From positions 1 through 12,011 of the forward strand of contig CAMDHL010000043.1 of the NCBI GenBank assembly GCA_945898105.1: a stretch of DNA of 12,011 nt. Reading direction: 5' to 3'. The position numbers were made by a program, and so were the translations under genes. How positions within the stretch are numbered: the first letter of the stretch is position 1; every line of letters starts with the position of its first letter. The notes below the pieces were generated by a model. That model worked only from the letters and a program-made list of their open reading frames with translations. It was not told the DNA's origin and made no database searches. Origin of the DNA: Comamonas sp. lk. Lineage in GTDB: Bacteria > Pseudomonadota > Gammaproteobacteria > Burkholderiales > Burkholderiaceae_C. Below, piece after piece: positions 1-6,751 of the stretch.

Positions 1-212
1 TGCGTAGGCCCATCGACAGTTTTGGAATACCAGCCCACGCGGGTGTTGATGTCGGTGTTGTTTACCGAACTGGCCGCGACGCGGATCAACACTTCGCCTG
101 CGCGTGGCACTGGCACCGGCAGATCTTCGCGGTACTGCAATTGTTCAGGGCCACCAAACCCGGTTAGCAGTACGCCGTGCATGCGTTCAGGGAGCGCGGC
201 GGCGTTCGCCAT
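1..212 (-). CDS. Zinc-type alcohol dehydrogenase / quinone oxidoreductase (MDR family), N-terminal part, cut by window edge
   Basis: Translating the minus strand from an ATG at 212 gives about 70 open codons running off the window. They contain the N-terminal signature of the medium-chain dehydrogenase/reductase superfamily: LLTGFGGPEQLQYRED, then a GroES-like stretch with GEVLIRVAASSVNNTDINTR. Members are NAD(P)H-dependent oxidoreductases of the quinone reductase or alcohol dehydrogenase kind. The cofactor-binding Rossmann half lies outside the window, so substrate and zinc content cannot be judged. The start is three bases after the stop of the thioesterase gene, so it is very likely the last visible cistron of the carnitine operon. 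A second in-frame ATG at 182 matches the usual family start slightly better; neither has a clear Shine-Dalgarno. It is not part of the known CdhA/B/C pathway, so its role here is inferred from position only. Confidence 0.85.
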   Translation of the reverse strand, partial: MANAAALPERMHGVLLTGFGGPEQLQYREDLPVPVPRAGEVLIRVAASSVNNTDINTRVGWYSKTVDGPT

Positions 213-215
213 GGC

Positions 216-701
216 CTAGGGAGTTTTGGCCGCAGGCAGGCTGATCACGCGCCCCACATAGGGCGGGCGTGGCAGGCTGCGGTGCGCTGTTGCCAGCATC
301 TGTACCCGCGCTGCTACGTTGAGTGCAAAGGGGCTGGCACGCGGCCCGTCCATCACCACATTGAGCAGCATTTGCTCGCTGTACGCCATGACGGTGTCAT
401 TGCCTTTAATGTGCAAGGCAAGCCCCACATGCAGGCGCTTGGCGTCATGCCCCAGCACATGGCAATAGACCTGCACTTGAGCGCCGAGTTTGACCTCGTG
501 CAAAAAATTGATGTGCGCTTCTAGCGTGAAGATGGAGTGCCCAGTGGCTTTGCGCCCGTCAGCATCCAGCCCGATTTGATCCATCAGCCCATCGACGCCG
601 TAGCTGAATAAGACCATGTAAAAGCCATCACGCAAATGGCCGTTGTAGTCCACCCAGTCGGCAATGACTGGGGCTTCGTAGGTCAGCAAGGTCTCAGGCA
701 T
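216..701 (-). CDS. cdhB: Hot-dog acyl-CoA thioesterase, probable betainyl-CoA thioesterase CdhB
   Basis: This 161-residue protein is the size of a single hot-dog-fold (4HBT-type) thioesterase. The catalytic-loop motif [12 protein letters not shown] is at about residues 17-28; Asp18 is the likely counterpart of the active-site acid in 4-hydroxybenzoyl-CoA thioesterases. Beta-strand segments such as [20 protein letters not shown] follow. In Pseudomonas carnitine catabolism CdhB hydrolyses betainyl-CoA to glycine betaine and CoA. Gene order here (cdhC-cdhA-cdhB) is the same, and the start overlaps the end of cdhA by eight bases, so the two are probably translationally coupled; no separate Shine-Dalgarno is visible. 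The thioesterase family call is firm. The betainyl-CoA specificity rests on the neighbours and on resemblance recalled from the known protein. Confidence 0.88.
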   Translation of the reverse strand: MPETLLTYEAPVIADWVDYNGHLRDGFYMVLFSYGVDGLMDQIGLDADGRKATGHSIFTLEAHINFLHEVKLGAQVQVYCHVLGHDAKRLHVGLALHIKGNDTVMAYSEQMLLNVVMDGPRASPFALNVAARVQMLATAHRSLPRPPYVGRVISLPAAKTP

Positions 702-1659
702 CAGGCGCGATACCGTGCTTGAGCTTGGTGGCTTTGATCGCCGCTTGCACCGCCATCAGGCAATCGTCACGGTAGCGTTCCCAGTCGGCAATGCTGCGCC
801 CGTCTAACTGCACTTCGCTGCCGTCTGCCACGGCGTCCAGCAGGCTGTCGGTTAACTCAGGCGCTTCCAGTTTGGTCCAAGGCAGCTTGAGCGCCGGGCC
901 GAACTGGGCCATAAAGTGGCGCATGCCTGCATCGCCGCCGGCCAGCGTGTAAATCAAAAAACTGCCCATGAAGGACCAGCGCATACCGGCACCAAAGCGG
1001 ATGGCGTCATCAATCTCGCCGGTGGTGGCCACGCCATCGTTGACCAGATGCAGCGACTCGCGCCACATCGCTTCCAGCAGTCGGTCTGCAATAAAGCCGG
1101 GCACCTCTTTGCGCACATGCAAAGGGCGCATGCTCAAAGACCGGTATACCTGCATCGCGGCTTGTATGGCGTCGGGCGAAGTGTTGACGCCGCCCACCAC
1201 TTCCACCAATGGCAGCAAATACACCGGGTTGAATGGATGACCCACCACGCAGCGCTCGGGGTGCTTGGCGTTGGCATAAAAATCAGTAGGCAACAGGCCC
1301 GAGGTGCTCGAACCAATCAGCACGTTGGGGCGTGCGGCGGCGGTGATTTGCGCATGCAGCGCAAGCTTTAAGTCCTGGCGCTCGGGGGCGCTTTCCTGGA
1401 TGAAATCAGCTTGGGCCACGCATTCTTCTACCGTGGCCACAAACTTCAGGCGCGACTGCGAAGCGCCGGGCGCCAGGCCTTGCGCCGTCAGCGCGCCCCA
1501 GGCTTTGGCGGTGCGCTCGCGCAGCGCGGCTTCGGCGCCGGGTGCTGGGTCCCATGCGATGACATCCAGCCCGTGCGCCAGCGCACGCGCCACCCAACCG
1601 CTGCCAATCACGCCAGTGCCTAAAGCAGCAAAAGTTTTGATCTCAGTAACAAACGACAT
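694..1659 (-). CDS. cdhA: L-carnitine dehydrogenase CdhA (3-hydroxyacyl-CoA dehydrogenase family)
   Basis: The 321-residue product oxidises L-carnitine to 3-dehydrocarnitine with NAD+, the first step of aerobic carnitine breakdown, in the cytoplasm. The N-terminal Rossmann domain shows the dinucleotide loop GTGVIGSG at residues 14-21. The catalytic region contains [18 protein letters not shown], with His141 and Glu153 as the likely catalytic pair of the 3HCDH fold. The C-terminal dimerisation/substrate domain starts near [13 protein letters not shown] and includes [16 protein letters not shown]. The N-terminus [14 protein letters not shown] and the full length agree with Pseudomonas CdhA as I remember it, which makes carnitine more likely than a generic 3-hydroxyacyl-CoA. 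The ATG at 1659 is preceded by AAGGA at a normal distance. A 97-base gap separates it from cdhC, while cdhB overlaps its 3' end. Confidence 0.93.
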   Translation of the reverse strand: MSFVTEIKTFAALGTGVIGSGWVARALAHGLDVIAWDPAPGAEAALRERTAKAWGALTAQGLAPGASQSRLKFVATVEECVAQADFIQESAPERQDLKLALHAQITAAARPNVLIGSSTSGLLPTDFYANAKHPERCVVGHPFNPVYLLPLVEVVGGVNTSPDAIQAAMQVYRSLSMRPLHVRKEVPGFIADRLLEAMWRESLHLVNDGVATTGEIDDAIRFGAGMRWSFMGSFLIYTLAGGDAGMRHFMAQFGPALKLPWTKLEAPELTDSLLDAVADGSEVQLDGRSIADWERYRDDCLMAVQAAIKATKLKHGIAPDA

Positions 1660-1711
1660 GGCAATCCTTAACTCAAAAATATGTTGGTTTTACAAGTGGC
1701 TTGCGGACCGG

Positions 1712-1742
1712 TGGTGCTGCTTGCTCACATAGCGCGGCACCA
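1712..1742 (-). repeat. Inverted repeat / possible mRNA hairpin in the cdhC-cdhA gap
   Basis: The 97-base interval 1660-1756 is the only sizeable gap between genes of the carnitine operon. It contains the arms TGGTGC (1712-1717) and GCACCA (1737-1742), a perfect 6-bp inverted repeat with a 19-base loop. After one mismatch, two further bases can pair. No T-run follows on the transcribed strand, so it does not look like an intrinsic terminator. It could be an intercistronic stability hairpin or an operator. The rest of the gap, next to cdhA, is A+T-rich and ends in a good Shine-Dalgarno (AAGGA). Confidence 0.4.
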
Positions 1743-1756
1743 AGATCCGCATGGGT

Positions 1757-2644
1757 TTAGCCGCGCTTTTTTAGGCCCATGGCCACGCGGCCTTCGGCGG
1801 GCGTCATGGGCTTACCGCCCAGGCGGGTAATGATTTCCACCGCGCGTTCGGTAAGCGATCCATTGCTGGCGGGCACGCCTTTGTCTAGCCACAAGTTGTC
1901 TTCCAATCCCACGCGCACATTGCCACCCAAAATTACCGACTGCGCCAGCATGGGCATTTGCGAGCGGCCAATACCAAAAGCCGACCACACCGCGCCCGGC
2001 GGCAGGTTGTCCACCATGGCTTTCATGGTGGTGGTGTCCGCCGGAGCGCCCCAGGGAATGCCCAGGCACAGTTGGAAAAGCGGGTTATCCAGCAGGCCTT
2101 CTTTCATCATTTGCTTGGCAAACCAAAGGTGACCGGTGTCAAAGATTTCGAGTTCGGCTTTCACGCCCAGTTCGGTAATGCGCTTGGCACCCGCGCGCAG
2201 GGCCATGGGGGTGGACACATAAATCGTGTCGCCGTCGCCGAAGTTGAGCGTGCCGCAGTCCAGGGTGCAAATTTCGGGCAGCAGTTGCTCCACATGGATA
2301 AGGCGCGCCATCGGGCCAATCAGGTCAGTATTGGGGCCGAAGTGGGTGGGGTTCTCGCCAGCGCCGATTTCCAGGTCTCCGCCCATGCCGGCAGTCAGGT
2401 TGACGATCACATCGACGCCCGAATCACGGATGCGGTCCATTACCTCGGCGTAGAGCGCCGGGTCGCGGCTGAATTGTCCGTTGGCGGGATTGCGCACATG
2501 GCAGTGCACCACGGTGGCGCCGGCCTTGGCCGCTTCCACTGCTGCCGCCGCGATTTGCGTGGGCGTGACGGGAATAGCTGGGTGCTTGCCGACGGTGTCG
2601 CCCGCTCCGGTCAGTGCGCAGGTAATGATGACATTGGGATTCAT
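1757..2644 (-). CDS. cdhC: BKACE (DUF849) beta-keto acid cleavage enzyme, probable 3-dehydrocarnitine:acetyl-CoA cleavage enzyme CdhC
   Basis: This 295-residue TIM-barrel protein belongs to the BKACE family, founded by Kce of lysine fermentation. These zinc enzymes condense a beta-keto acid with acetyl-CoA to give acetoacetate and a new acyl-CoA. The carnitine member converts 3-dehydrocarnitine to betainyl-CoA. Visible features: VVHCHVRNP with His47 and His49 matching the Kce zinc-binding histidines; NLTAGMGGD near residue 82; and NVRVGLEDN with Arg244, Glu248 and Asp249 matching the Kce Arg/Glu/Asp set. Length is normal. The ATG overlaps the stop of the upstream aldolase-like gene (ATGA, 2641-2644), so the two are probably translationally coupled. 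Family assignment is firm; substrate assignment follows from adjacency to cdhA and cdhB. Acetoacetate made here needs a CoA transferase or synthetase that is not in the window. Confidence 0.9.
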   Translation of the reverse strand: MNPNVIITCALTGAGDTVGKHPAIPVTPTQIAAAAVEAAKAGATVVHCHVRNPANGQFSRDPALYAEVMDRIRDSGVDVIVNLTAGMGGDLEIGAGENPTHFGPNTDLIGPMARLIHVEQLLPEICTLDCGTLNFGDGDTIYVSTPMALRAGAKRITELGVKAELEIFDTGHLWFAKQMMKEGLLDNPLFQLCLGIPWGAPADTTTMKAMVDNLPPGAVWSAFGIGRSQMPMLAQSVILGGNVRVGLEDNLWLDKGVPASNGSLTERAVEIITRLGGKPMTPAEGRVAMGLKKRG

Positions 2645-3384
2645 AGTGCGTAGTCCGTTTCTTCGAGGTCAAGGATGGCTTTAAGCGCTTTCAAATGCAA
2701 AGCGCAAGAGTCGGTAGGGTAATCGTTCCACTGGGCAGAGGCCAGGCGCGCCACCGCGTCTGGTATCAAGGCCAGTGGGCGGCCGGTGGACAGGGCTAGC
2801 ACCTGCACTTTGGCGGCTTTTTCTAGGTAATAAAGTTCGTCCAGGGCTTGGGCGACGCTGGGGCCTATCACCATCACGCCGTGGTTGCCCATAAAGAGCA
2901 CGCTTTTGCCGTTCTGCATCAGTGCGGCCACGCGCTCGCCTTCGGAGGTGTCTAAAGCCATGCCCGCGTAATGCCGGTCGTAGGCAATACGGCCGTAAAA
3001 CCGGCAGGCGTTTTGGTCTAGCGCCAGCCATTCGAAGTCTTGCAGGCAGCACAGCGCGGTGGTGTAGGGCATGTGCGTATGCAAAATGCAGCGCGCTTGC
3101 GGCAGCTCTTGGTGCAGCGTGGCATGCAGGTTCCAGGCAGTGGGGTCGGCGCCCAGGTTGGCGATGTCTTGGTCGCCGTGGTCTGCATCGAGTAGCAGCA
3201 AGTCGCTGGCGCGGATACGCGAAAAATGGCTGCCCACCGGATTGAGTAAAAACTGCTTACCCCCCTCAGACACCGCTAGGCTGAAGTGGTTGGCGATGGA
3301 CTCATGCATGTCCCAGCGCGCGGCCCAGCGAAAGGCGGCGGCCAGATCGATCCGATCTTGCTTCAGCAGGGTTTCAGAGTGCAT
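2641..3384 (-). CDS. Class II aldolase/adducin-like protein, first gene of the carnitine operon, catalytic Glu missing
   Basis: Read from the ATG at 3384, this is a 247-residue protein of the class II aldolase/adducin fold (relatives: L-fuculose-1-phosphate aldolase FucA, RhaD, AraD). The zinc histidines are visible as ILHTH (His102, His104) and MGNHG (His168). FucA has a catalytic, zinc-liganding Glu73 lying 19 residues before the first zinc His; the residue at that exact spacing here is Ala83 (TAWNLH in place of SEWRFH). The protein is therefore probably not a classical retro-aldolase. It may be one of the many uncharacterised family members, with a decarboxylase, epimerase-like or non-catalytic role. 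It overlaps cdhC by four bases, suggesting co-translation. A GTG at 3408 would add eight residues; I prefer the ATG because the extension (MAFGWKPC) has no conserved feature. Function unknown. Confidence 0.85.
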   Translation of the reverse strand: MHSETLLKQDRIDLAAAFRWAARWDMHESIANHFSLAVSEGGKQFLLNPVGSHFSRIRASDLLLLDADHGDQDIANLGADPTAWNLHATLHQELPQARCILHTHMPYTTALCCLQDFEWLALDQNACRFYGRIAYDRHYAGMALDTSEGERVAALMQNGKSVLFMGNHGVMVIGPSVAQALDELYYLEKAAKVQVLALSTGRPLALIPDAVARLASAQWNDYPTDSCALHLKALKAILDLEETDYAL

Positions 3385-3620
3385 GCAGGGTTTCCATCCA
3401 AATGCCACTGTAGGGCGACAGTTTGCACCGGGGTGCTAAGGGTGCGACGCATTTTCCGCCAAAAGCGACGCGCGCCCGCGTGCCCTTTTCTCTGATGCGC
3501 CAATCGAAAGAATTGTCTCGCTTGCCCTGCAATACGTCGCCTTTTGGGGGGTGTATGCGTGCGCGCTGTGTCACCATCGACGCTTCGCCATTTCGCGATG
3601 GTCTGTTCCCGTGTCTTTCT
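3385..3620. promoter_or_regulatory. Divergent control region between the carnitine operon and the MFS gene
   Basis: This 236-base interval must hold the promoters of the leftward carnitine operon and the rightward transporter gene, since the two start codons face away from each other. It contains a short palindrome near the aldolase end, GCACC-GG-GGTGC (3425-3436), with a further GGTGC at 3441-3445. A perfect 7-bp inverted repeat lies close to the MFS start (listed separately). I found no convincing -35/-10 pair. No regulator gene lies in the window. Part of the interval may be coding if the MFS gene starts further upstream, at 3555 or 3423. Confidence 0.5.
3573..3602 (+). repeat. 7-bp inverted repeat just upstream of the MFS start
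   Basis: ACCATCG (3573-3579) and CGATGGT (3596-3602) are perfect reverse complements separated by 16 bases. The second arm ends 18 bases before the preferred MFS ATG at 3621. The position fits an operator or a hairpin in the mRNA leader that would affect ribosome access. If translation starts instead at the ATG at 3555, the repeat lies inside the coding region. Confidence 0.4.
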
Positions 3621-4880
3621 ATGCGACTTCCCCGTTTTTCTCCGCTCACCTTGCCTTTGGCCTCGCTGCTGTCAGGCGTCAGTATGTTGGTCGTGGGCAT
3701 TGCCCTTTTAACTGTGGCCATCGGCGCGCAGGCGGGTCTGGCCAAGTATTCGGGCCTGGTCACCGGCATGATCATGTCGGCCTATTTCGCCGGTTTTGTG
3801 TATGGCACCTATGCCTGCCCGGCGCTGATCCGGCGCGTGGGCTATATACGTGCTTTTGCCGTCATGGCCTCGGTCGCCTCGGCGCTGCCGGTGTTGCACG
3901 CCCTTTGGACTAACCCCTGGTTCTGGGGCTTGCTGCGCTTTATCACTGGCCTGTGTATTGTGGGCTTGTACATGGTGATAGAGAGTTGGCTCAATGTCGT
4001 GGCCGGGCGCGAAAGTCGGGGCAAGGTGTTTGCAGCCTATATGGCGGTCAGTGGCGTGTCCACCGCGCTGGGGCAGTGGCTGATTTTGGCGGGCGATCGC
4101 TTTGGCTTCGTGCCGTTTGCGTTTGCGTCCATCCTGTTTTCTTTCGCGCTGGTACCCACCACCATGACCACCATCCGTGAGCCCAAGCAAACCAACGCGC
4201 CGTCGATGAGTCTGGTGCACCTTTTTGCGATTTCGCCGATTGGTGCCATCGCCGCTATCGGCTCGGGCCTGATCAGCGGTACGTTTTACAGCCTGGGCAA
4301 CGTGTTTGGCAAAGGCGTGGGCTTTAGCGACAGCCACACTGCCACCTTTATGGCGGTGACGATTTTGAGCGGCGCTGCATTTCAGTACCCGGTGGGCCAT
4401 TTGTCCGACCGTTATGACCGGCGCTTGATGCTGATCTGGGTTTGCCTGATTTCTTCTTTGCTCGCCGCCGTGGGTTTTTACCTGGCCCGCGAATATGAAA
4501 ACCTACTGGTGATACTGGGCATTTTGTACGGCGCGCTCTCGTTTTCGATTTACGGCCTGAGCGTGGCGCATACCAATGACTTGATCGAGCCCTCTAAAGT
4601 GCTGGAAACCACCGGCGGCCTGCTGCTGCTTTACGGCATAGGTGCCACGTTGGGCCCGACCATGGCTGGCGGCATGATGGACTATTTAGGACCCGAGAGC
4701 CTGATGCTGTACTTCGCACTGGTGCTGCTGGCGCTGGCGGGGACGGTGTGGTACTTCATGCTGGGTCAGACGGAGCGCGTGGAAATGCCCGCGCCGCGCT
4801 CGGACTACGTGATGATGGACGCCAGCTCCCAAGCAGCCTTGCAAATGGACCCCCGCGCCTTGCCGCAAGATACCGAATAA
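3621..4880 (+). CDS. MFS transporter, YcaD-like, 12 predicted membrane segments
   Basis: From the ATG at 3621 this is a 419-residue inner-membrane protein of the major facilitator superfamily. Hydrophobic segments run throughout: residues 12-36 (LPLASLLSGVSMLVVGIALL), 45-70, 78-95, 102-122, 137-157, 164-182, then six more from about 205 to 382. The loop between TM8 and TM9 carries the MFS motif-A-like PVGHLSDRYDRR (257-268). ESWLN (121-125) and YGLSVAHTND (311-320) resemble the YcaD-type subgroup, whose substrate is unknown. The C-terminal 35 residues are hydrophilic. The frame is open upstream to a TTG at 3423. An ATG at 3555 has a G-rich Shine-Dalgarno-like stretch just before it and would add 22 residues; 3621 is chosen because TM1 begins about ten residues later. 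Divergent to the carnitine operon, so uptake of a related compound is possible but not shown. Confidence 0.85.
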   Translation: MRLPRFSPLTLPLASLLSGVSMLVVGIALLTVAIGAQAGLAKYSGLVTGMIMSAYFAGFVYGTYACPALIRRVGYIRAFAVMASVASALPVLHALWTNPWFWGLLRFITGLCIVGLYMVIESWLNVVAGRESRGKVFAAYMAVSGVSTALGQWLILAGDRFGFVPFAFASILFSFALVPTTMTTIREPKQTNAPSMSLVHLFAISPIGAIAAIGSGLISGTFYSLGNVFGKGVGFSDSHTATFMAVTILSGAAFQYPVGHLSDRYDRRLMLIWVCLISSLLAAVGFYLAREYENLLVILGILYGALSFSIYGLSVAHTNDLIEPSKVLETTGGLLLLYGIGATLGPTMAGGMMDYLGPESLMLYFALVLLALAGTVWYFMLGQTERVEMPAPRSDYVMMDASSQAALQMDPRALPQDTE

Positions 4881-4887
4881 GGGTATC
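4869..4887 (+). other. Hairpin spanning the MFS stop codon
   Basis: GATACC (4869-4874) and GGTATC (4882-4887) form a 6-bp stem with a 7-base loop containing the MFS stop codon. No T-run follows, so it is probably not an intrinsic terminator. It could modestly affect read-through or mRNA stability between the MFS gene and the HD-domain gene 69 bases downstream. The remaining spacer shows no clear promoter. Confidence 0.35.
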
Positions 4888-4949
4888 GCCAGCGCCAGTG
4901 TGGGTGCACAATCCCGACAGATCTACAAGTACCCACCTGAAAGACGCGT

Positions 4950-5531
4950 ATGCAACACGTGACATTCACCCAAATGAAAGACGGCACGGCACAGGACTAC
5001 CAACTGCTGCACCGCTTAGAGCAGGCCTACATCCAGACGCTGCCTGATCGCTTGCTGGCGGCATTGCAAGATTTAAGTGAATCCTTGCCGGGCTACCAGG
5101 TCAGCCGCCTGGAGCATTCGCTCCAAAGCGCAAGCCGCGCCGAGGACGATGGCGCTGACATCGACATGGTGGTGGCCGCGCTATTGCACGATATCGGCGA
5201 CGTGCTGGCGCCAGACAACCATTCACAAATGGCGGCTGCCATTATTCGGCCCTATGTGCGCGCCGAAGTGACCTGGGTGGTGGAAATGCACGGCCTGTTT
5301 CAAATGCAGTTTTATGCGCACCATCTGGGTAAACCCAATGACGGCCACCTGGCCTACGCGCAGCACCCATGGTTTGCCAGCTGCCAGCGCTTTTGCGCGG
5401 TCTATGACCAGACCGCATTCGACCCCGCCTACCCCAGCCGCCCGCTGGCGCACTTCGCGCCTATGGTGCGCACTGTGTTCGCGCGCGCACCTTTCGACCC
5501 GTTGGTATTGCAGGAGCCGGTCAAGGCTTGA
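4950..5531 (+). CDS. HD-domain protein, candidate PhnZ/TmpB/MIOX-like di-iron oxygenase
   Basis: This 193-residue cytoplasmic protein has an HD fold. Possible metal ligands are His56 (RLEHSLQ), His80-Asp81 (LLHDIGD), His91 (DNHSQ), His114 (VEMHGLF) and Asp153 (VYDQTAF). This H..HD..H..H..D pattern, with 24 residues from the first His to the HD pair, matches the mixed-valent di-iron oxygenases PhnZ, TmpB and myo-inositol oxygenase better than a simple phosphohydrolase. PhnZ uses Tyr24 and Glu27 near its active site; aligning on the shared S-[QR]-L-E-H motif puts Tyr49 at the Glu27 position and no Tyr at the Tyr24 position, so the substrate should differ. Length is close to PhnZ. It lies 69 bases after the MFS gene on the same strand and is followed by a terminator, so the two may share a transcript. 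Shine-Dalgarno is weak. Databases usually label such proteins HD phosphohydrolase; the true reaction is unknown. Confidence 0.8.
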   Translation: MQHVTFTQMKDGTAQDYQLLHRLEQAYIQTLPDRLLAALQDLSESLPGYQVSRLEHSLQSASRAEDDGADIDMVVAALLHDIGDVLAPDNHSQMAAAIIRPYVRAEVTWVVEMHGLFQMQFYAHHLGKPNDGHLAYAQHPWFASCQRFCAVYDQTAFDPAYPSRPLAHFAPMVRTVFARAPFDPLVLQEPVKA

Positions 5532-5571
5532 GTGCCGGCCGAAAATTGCCTGAGGAGAAACGCTGCAAAAG

Positions 5572-5605
5572 TAGGTCATCGCGAGGCGCGCAGCGACCTA
5601 TTTTT
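5572..5605 (+). terminator. Rho-independent terminator after the HD gene, REP-like core, possibly bidirectional
   Basis: TAGGTC (5572-5577) pairs with GACCTA (5595-5600), and an inner stem CGCG (5580-5583) pairs with CGCG (5587-5590) around the loop AGG. Five Ts follow at 5601-5605. Read on the minus strand the same stem is followed by CTTTT, so it could also stop srkA transcription; the two genes converge here. The core CATCGCGAGGCGCGCAGCGAC resembles palindromic repeats of the CATTGCGAG...GCAGCGA type scattered in many proteobacterial genomes. The rest of the 116-base interval 5532-5647 shows nothing else clear. Confidence 0.7.
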
Positions 5606-5647
5606 AAGCCACGCAAGCGCTTTTTGCGAACGCAAAGTTTGCTGCGT

Positions 5648-6670
5648 TTACACCACCAAAGGCGCTTCCTGCATAGCTTCGCATTGTTCCTGCAGCATCA
5701 GCACCTGGCCATGCCAGTAGTCGCTGGAGCCGAACCAGGGAAAGTTCTGAGGGAAGGTTGGGTCGCTCCAGCGGCGGGCCAGCCAGGCGCTGTAGTGGAT
5801 CAGGCGCAGCGTGCGTAGCGGCTCGATCAAGGCTAATTCCTCGCGGTCAAATTCACGGAACTGCTCGTAGCCGTCCACCAAAAACCCCAGCTGGCGGCTG
5901 CGCTGGCGCCGGTCGCCGCTGCTTAGCATCCACAAGTCCTGGACCGCGGGGCCGGTGCGCGCATCGTCCAGGTCCACAAAATGCGGCCCTGGCCCAGCGC
6001 TGGCGGCGGCATCGGTTGGCGTCCACAAGATATTGCCCGGGTGGCAATCCCCGTGCAGGCGCAGCAGGCGTATCTGTGCCTCGCCGCTGGCGGCTTTTTT
6101 GCCGCAGAGCGCCGGATATGCCGCCACCATGGCCAGCGCCTCGTCGCAGTGGCGTGCCCAGGCGCTTTGCACATCTAGTGGAATCATGTCCTGGCCCAAC
6201 AGCCAGTCGCGTGATTCCCGTCCGAAGCTTTGCAAGTCCAGCGCCGGGCGACTGGCAAAGGGTTTGCTTGCGCCCACGGTGTGGATGCGCGCCAGAAATC
6301 GGCCGATCCACTCGAGCACTTCCTCGTCGTCCAGCTCGGGCGGGCGTCCGCCCCGTCGGGGGCTGACGCTGAACAAAAAGCCGCCAAAGTCATGCAGCGT
6401 AGCCCCGGCCAGACGTAGCGGCCCGATGGCCGGGATTTCAGCGTCCATCAGTTCCTCGGCAAAACTGTGTTCCTCCAGAATCTGGGCCTCGCTCCAGCGC
6501 CCTGGCCGGTAAAACTTGGCCACTACCGCGCTGCCGTCCTCCAGTTGCACCTGATAGACCCGGTTTTCGTAGGAGGACAAGGCGGTCAGCCGCCCGTCGC
6601 CGCGCAGACCGACCGATTCGAGCGCGTCCAGGACCAAATCGGGCGTCAGTATTTCAAAAACATGGTGCAT
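5648..6670 (-). CDS. srkA: Stress response kinase A (SrkA / YihE)
   Basis: Read from the ATG at 6670, this is a 340-residue cytoplasmic Ser/Thr kinase with the aminoglycoside-phosphotransferase-like fold, close to the 328 residues of E. coli SrkA. That protein protects cells against stress-induced death and is linked to envelope and oxidative stress. The N-terminal family signature SSYENRVYQVQLEDG is at 32-46, and VAKFYRP carries the probable ATP-binding Lys52. The catalytic loop LHGDCHPGNILW has Asp208 and Asn213, and the metal-binding motif VDLDDARTG has Asp233. The C-terminal FGSSDYW region is also typical. The frame stays open upstream to 7129, but that extension is antisense to the carotenoid oxygenase gene and has no conserved content. 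The gene converges on the HD gene and is divergent from the oxygenase gene, so it is probably monocistronic. Confidence 0.95.
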   Translation of the reverse strand: MHHVFEILTPDLVLDALESVGLRGDGRLTALSSYENRVYQVQLEDGSAVVAKFYRPGRWSEAQILEEHSFAEELMDAEIPAIGPLRLAGATLHDFGGFLFSVSPRRGGRPPELDDEEVLEWIGRFLARIHTVGASKPFASRPALDLQSFGRESRDWLLGQDMIPLDVQSAWARHCDEALAMVAAYPALCGKKAASGEAQIRLLRLHGDCHPGNILWTPTDAAASAGPGPHFVDLDDARTGPAVQDLWMLSSGDRRQRSRQLGFLVDGYEQFREFDREELALIEPLRTLRLIHYSAWLARRWSDPTFPQNFPWFGSSDYWHGQVLMLQEQCEAMQEAPLVV

Positions 6671-6741
6671 ACCCCGATTGTCAGCCCTTGACGCTTGCCC
6701 TAGGCTCACTTGCAAAATTGTGAAACCGTCCCACAGAAATT

Positions 6742-6745
6742 GGAG
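6742..6745 (+). promoter_or_regulatory. Shine-Dalgarno that decides the carotenoid oxygenase start
   Basis: GGAG at 6742-6745 lies six bases before the ATG at 6752. The upstream TTG at 6710 has no such site, and the 14 residues it would add are not family-like, so 6752 is taken as the start. Confidence 0.65.
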
Positions 6746-6751
6746 TTTGGT

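Noticed and set aside
1958..2653. 231-codon plus-strand open frame over cdhC
   Set aside because: It mirrors the codon structure of cdhC; the minus strand has all BKACE motifs.
3708..4400. 230-codon open frame on the minus strand inside the MFS gene
   Set aside because: His/Arg/Gln-rich composition typical of an antisense shadow, with no recognisable domain and a complete membrane protein on the other strand.
4900..4936. GTGGGT...ACCCAC inverted repeat between the MFS and HD genes
   Set aside because: The arms are 25 bases apart with no T-run; too weak to call a terminator or operator.
4950..5531. Naming the HD protein TmpB or PhnZ
   Set aside because: The ligand pattern fits, but the substrate-contact residues differ and no phosphonate gene (tmpA/phnY) is in the window.
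6688..6718. Possible sigma-70 promoter for the oxygenase (TTGACG with CAAAAT)
   Set aside because: The -35 box is good, but the -10 matches only 4 of 6 and the 19-base spacing is too long to support a firm call.
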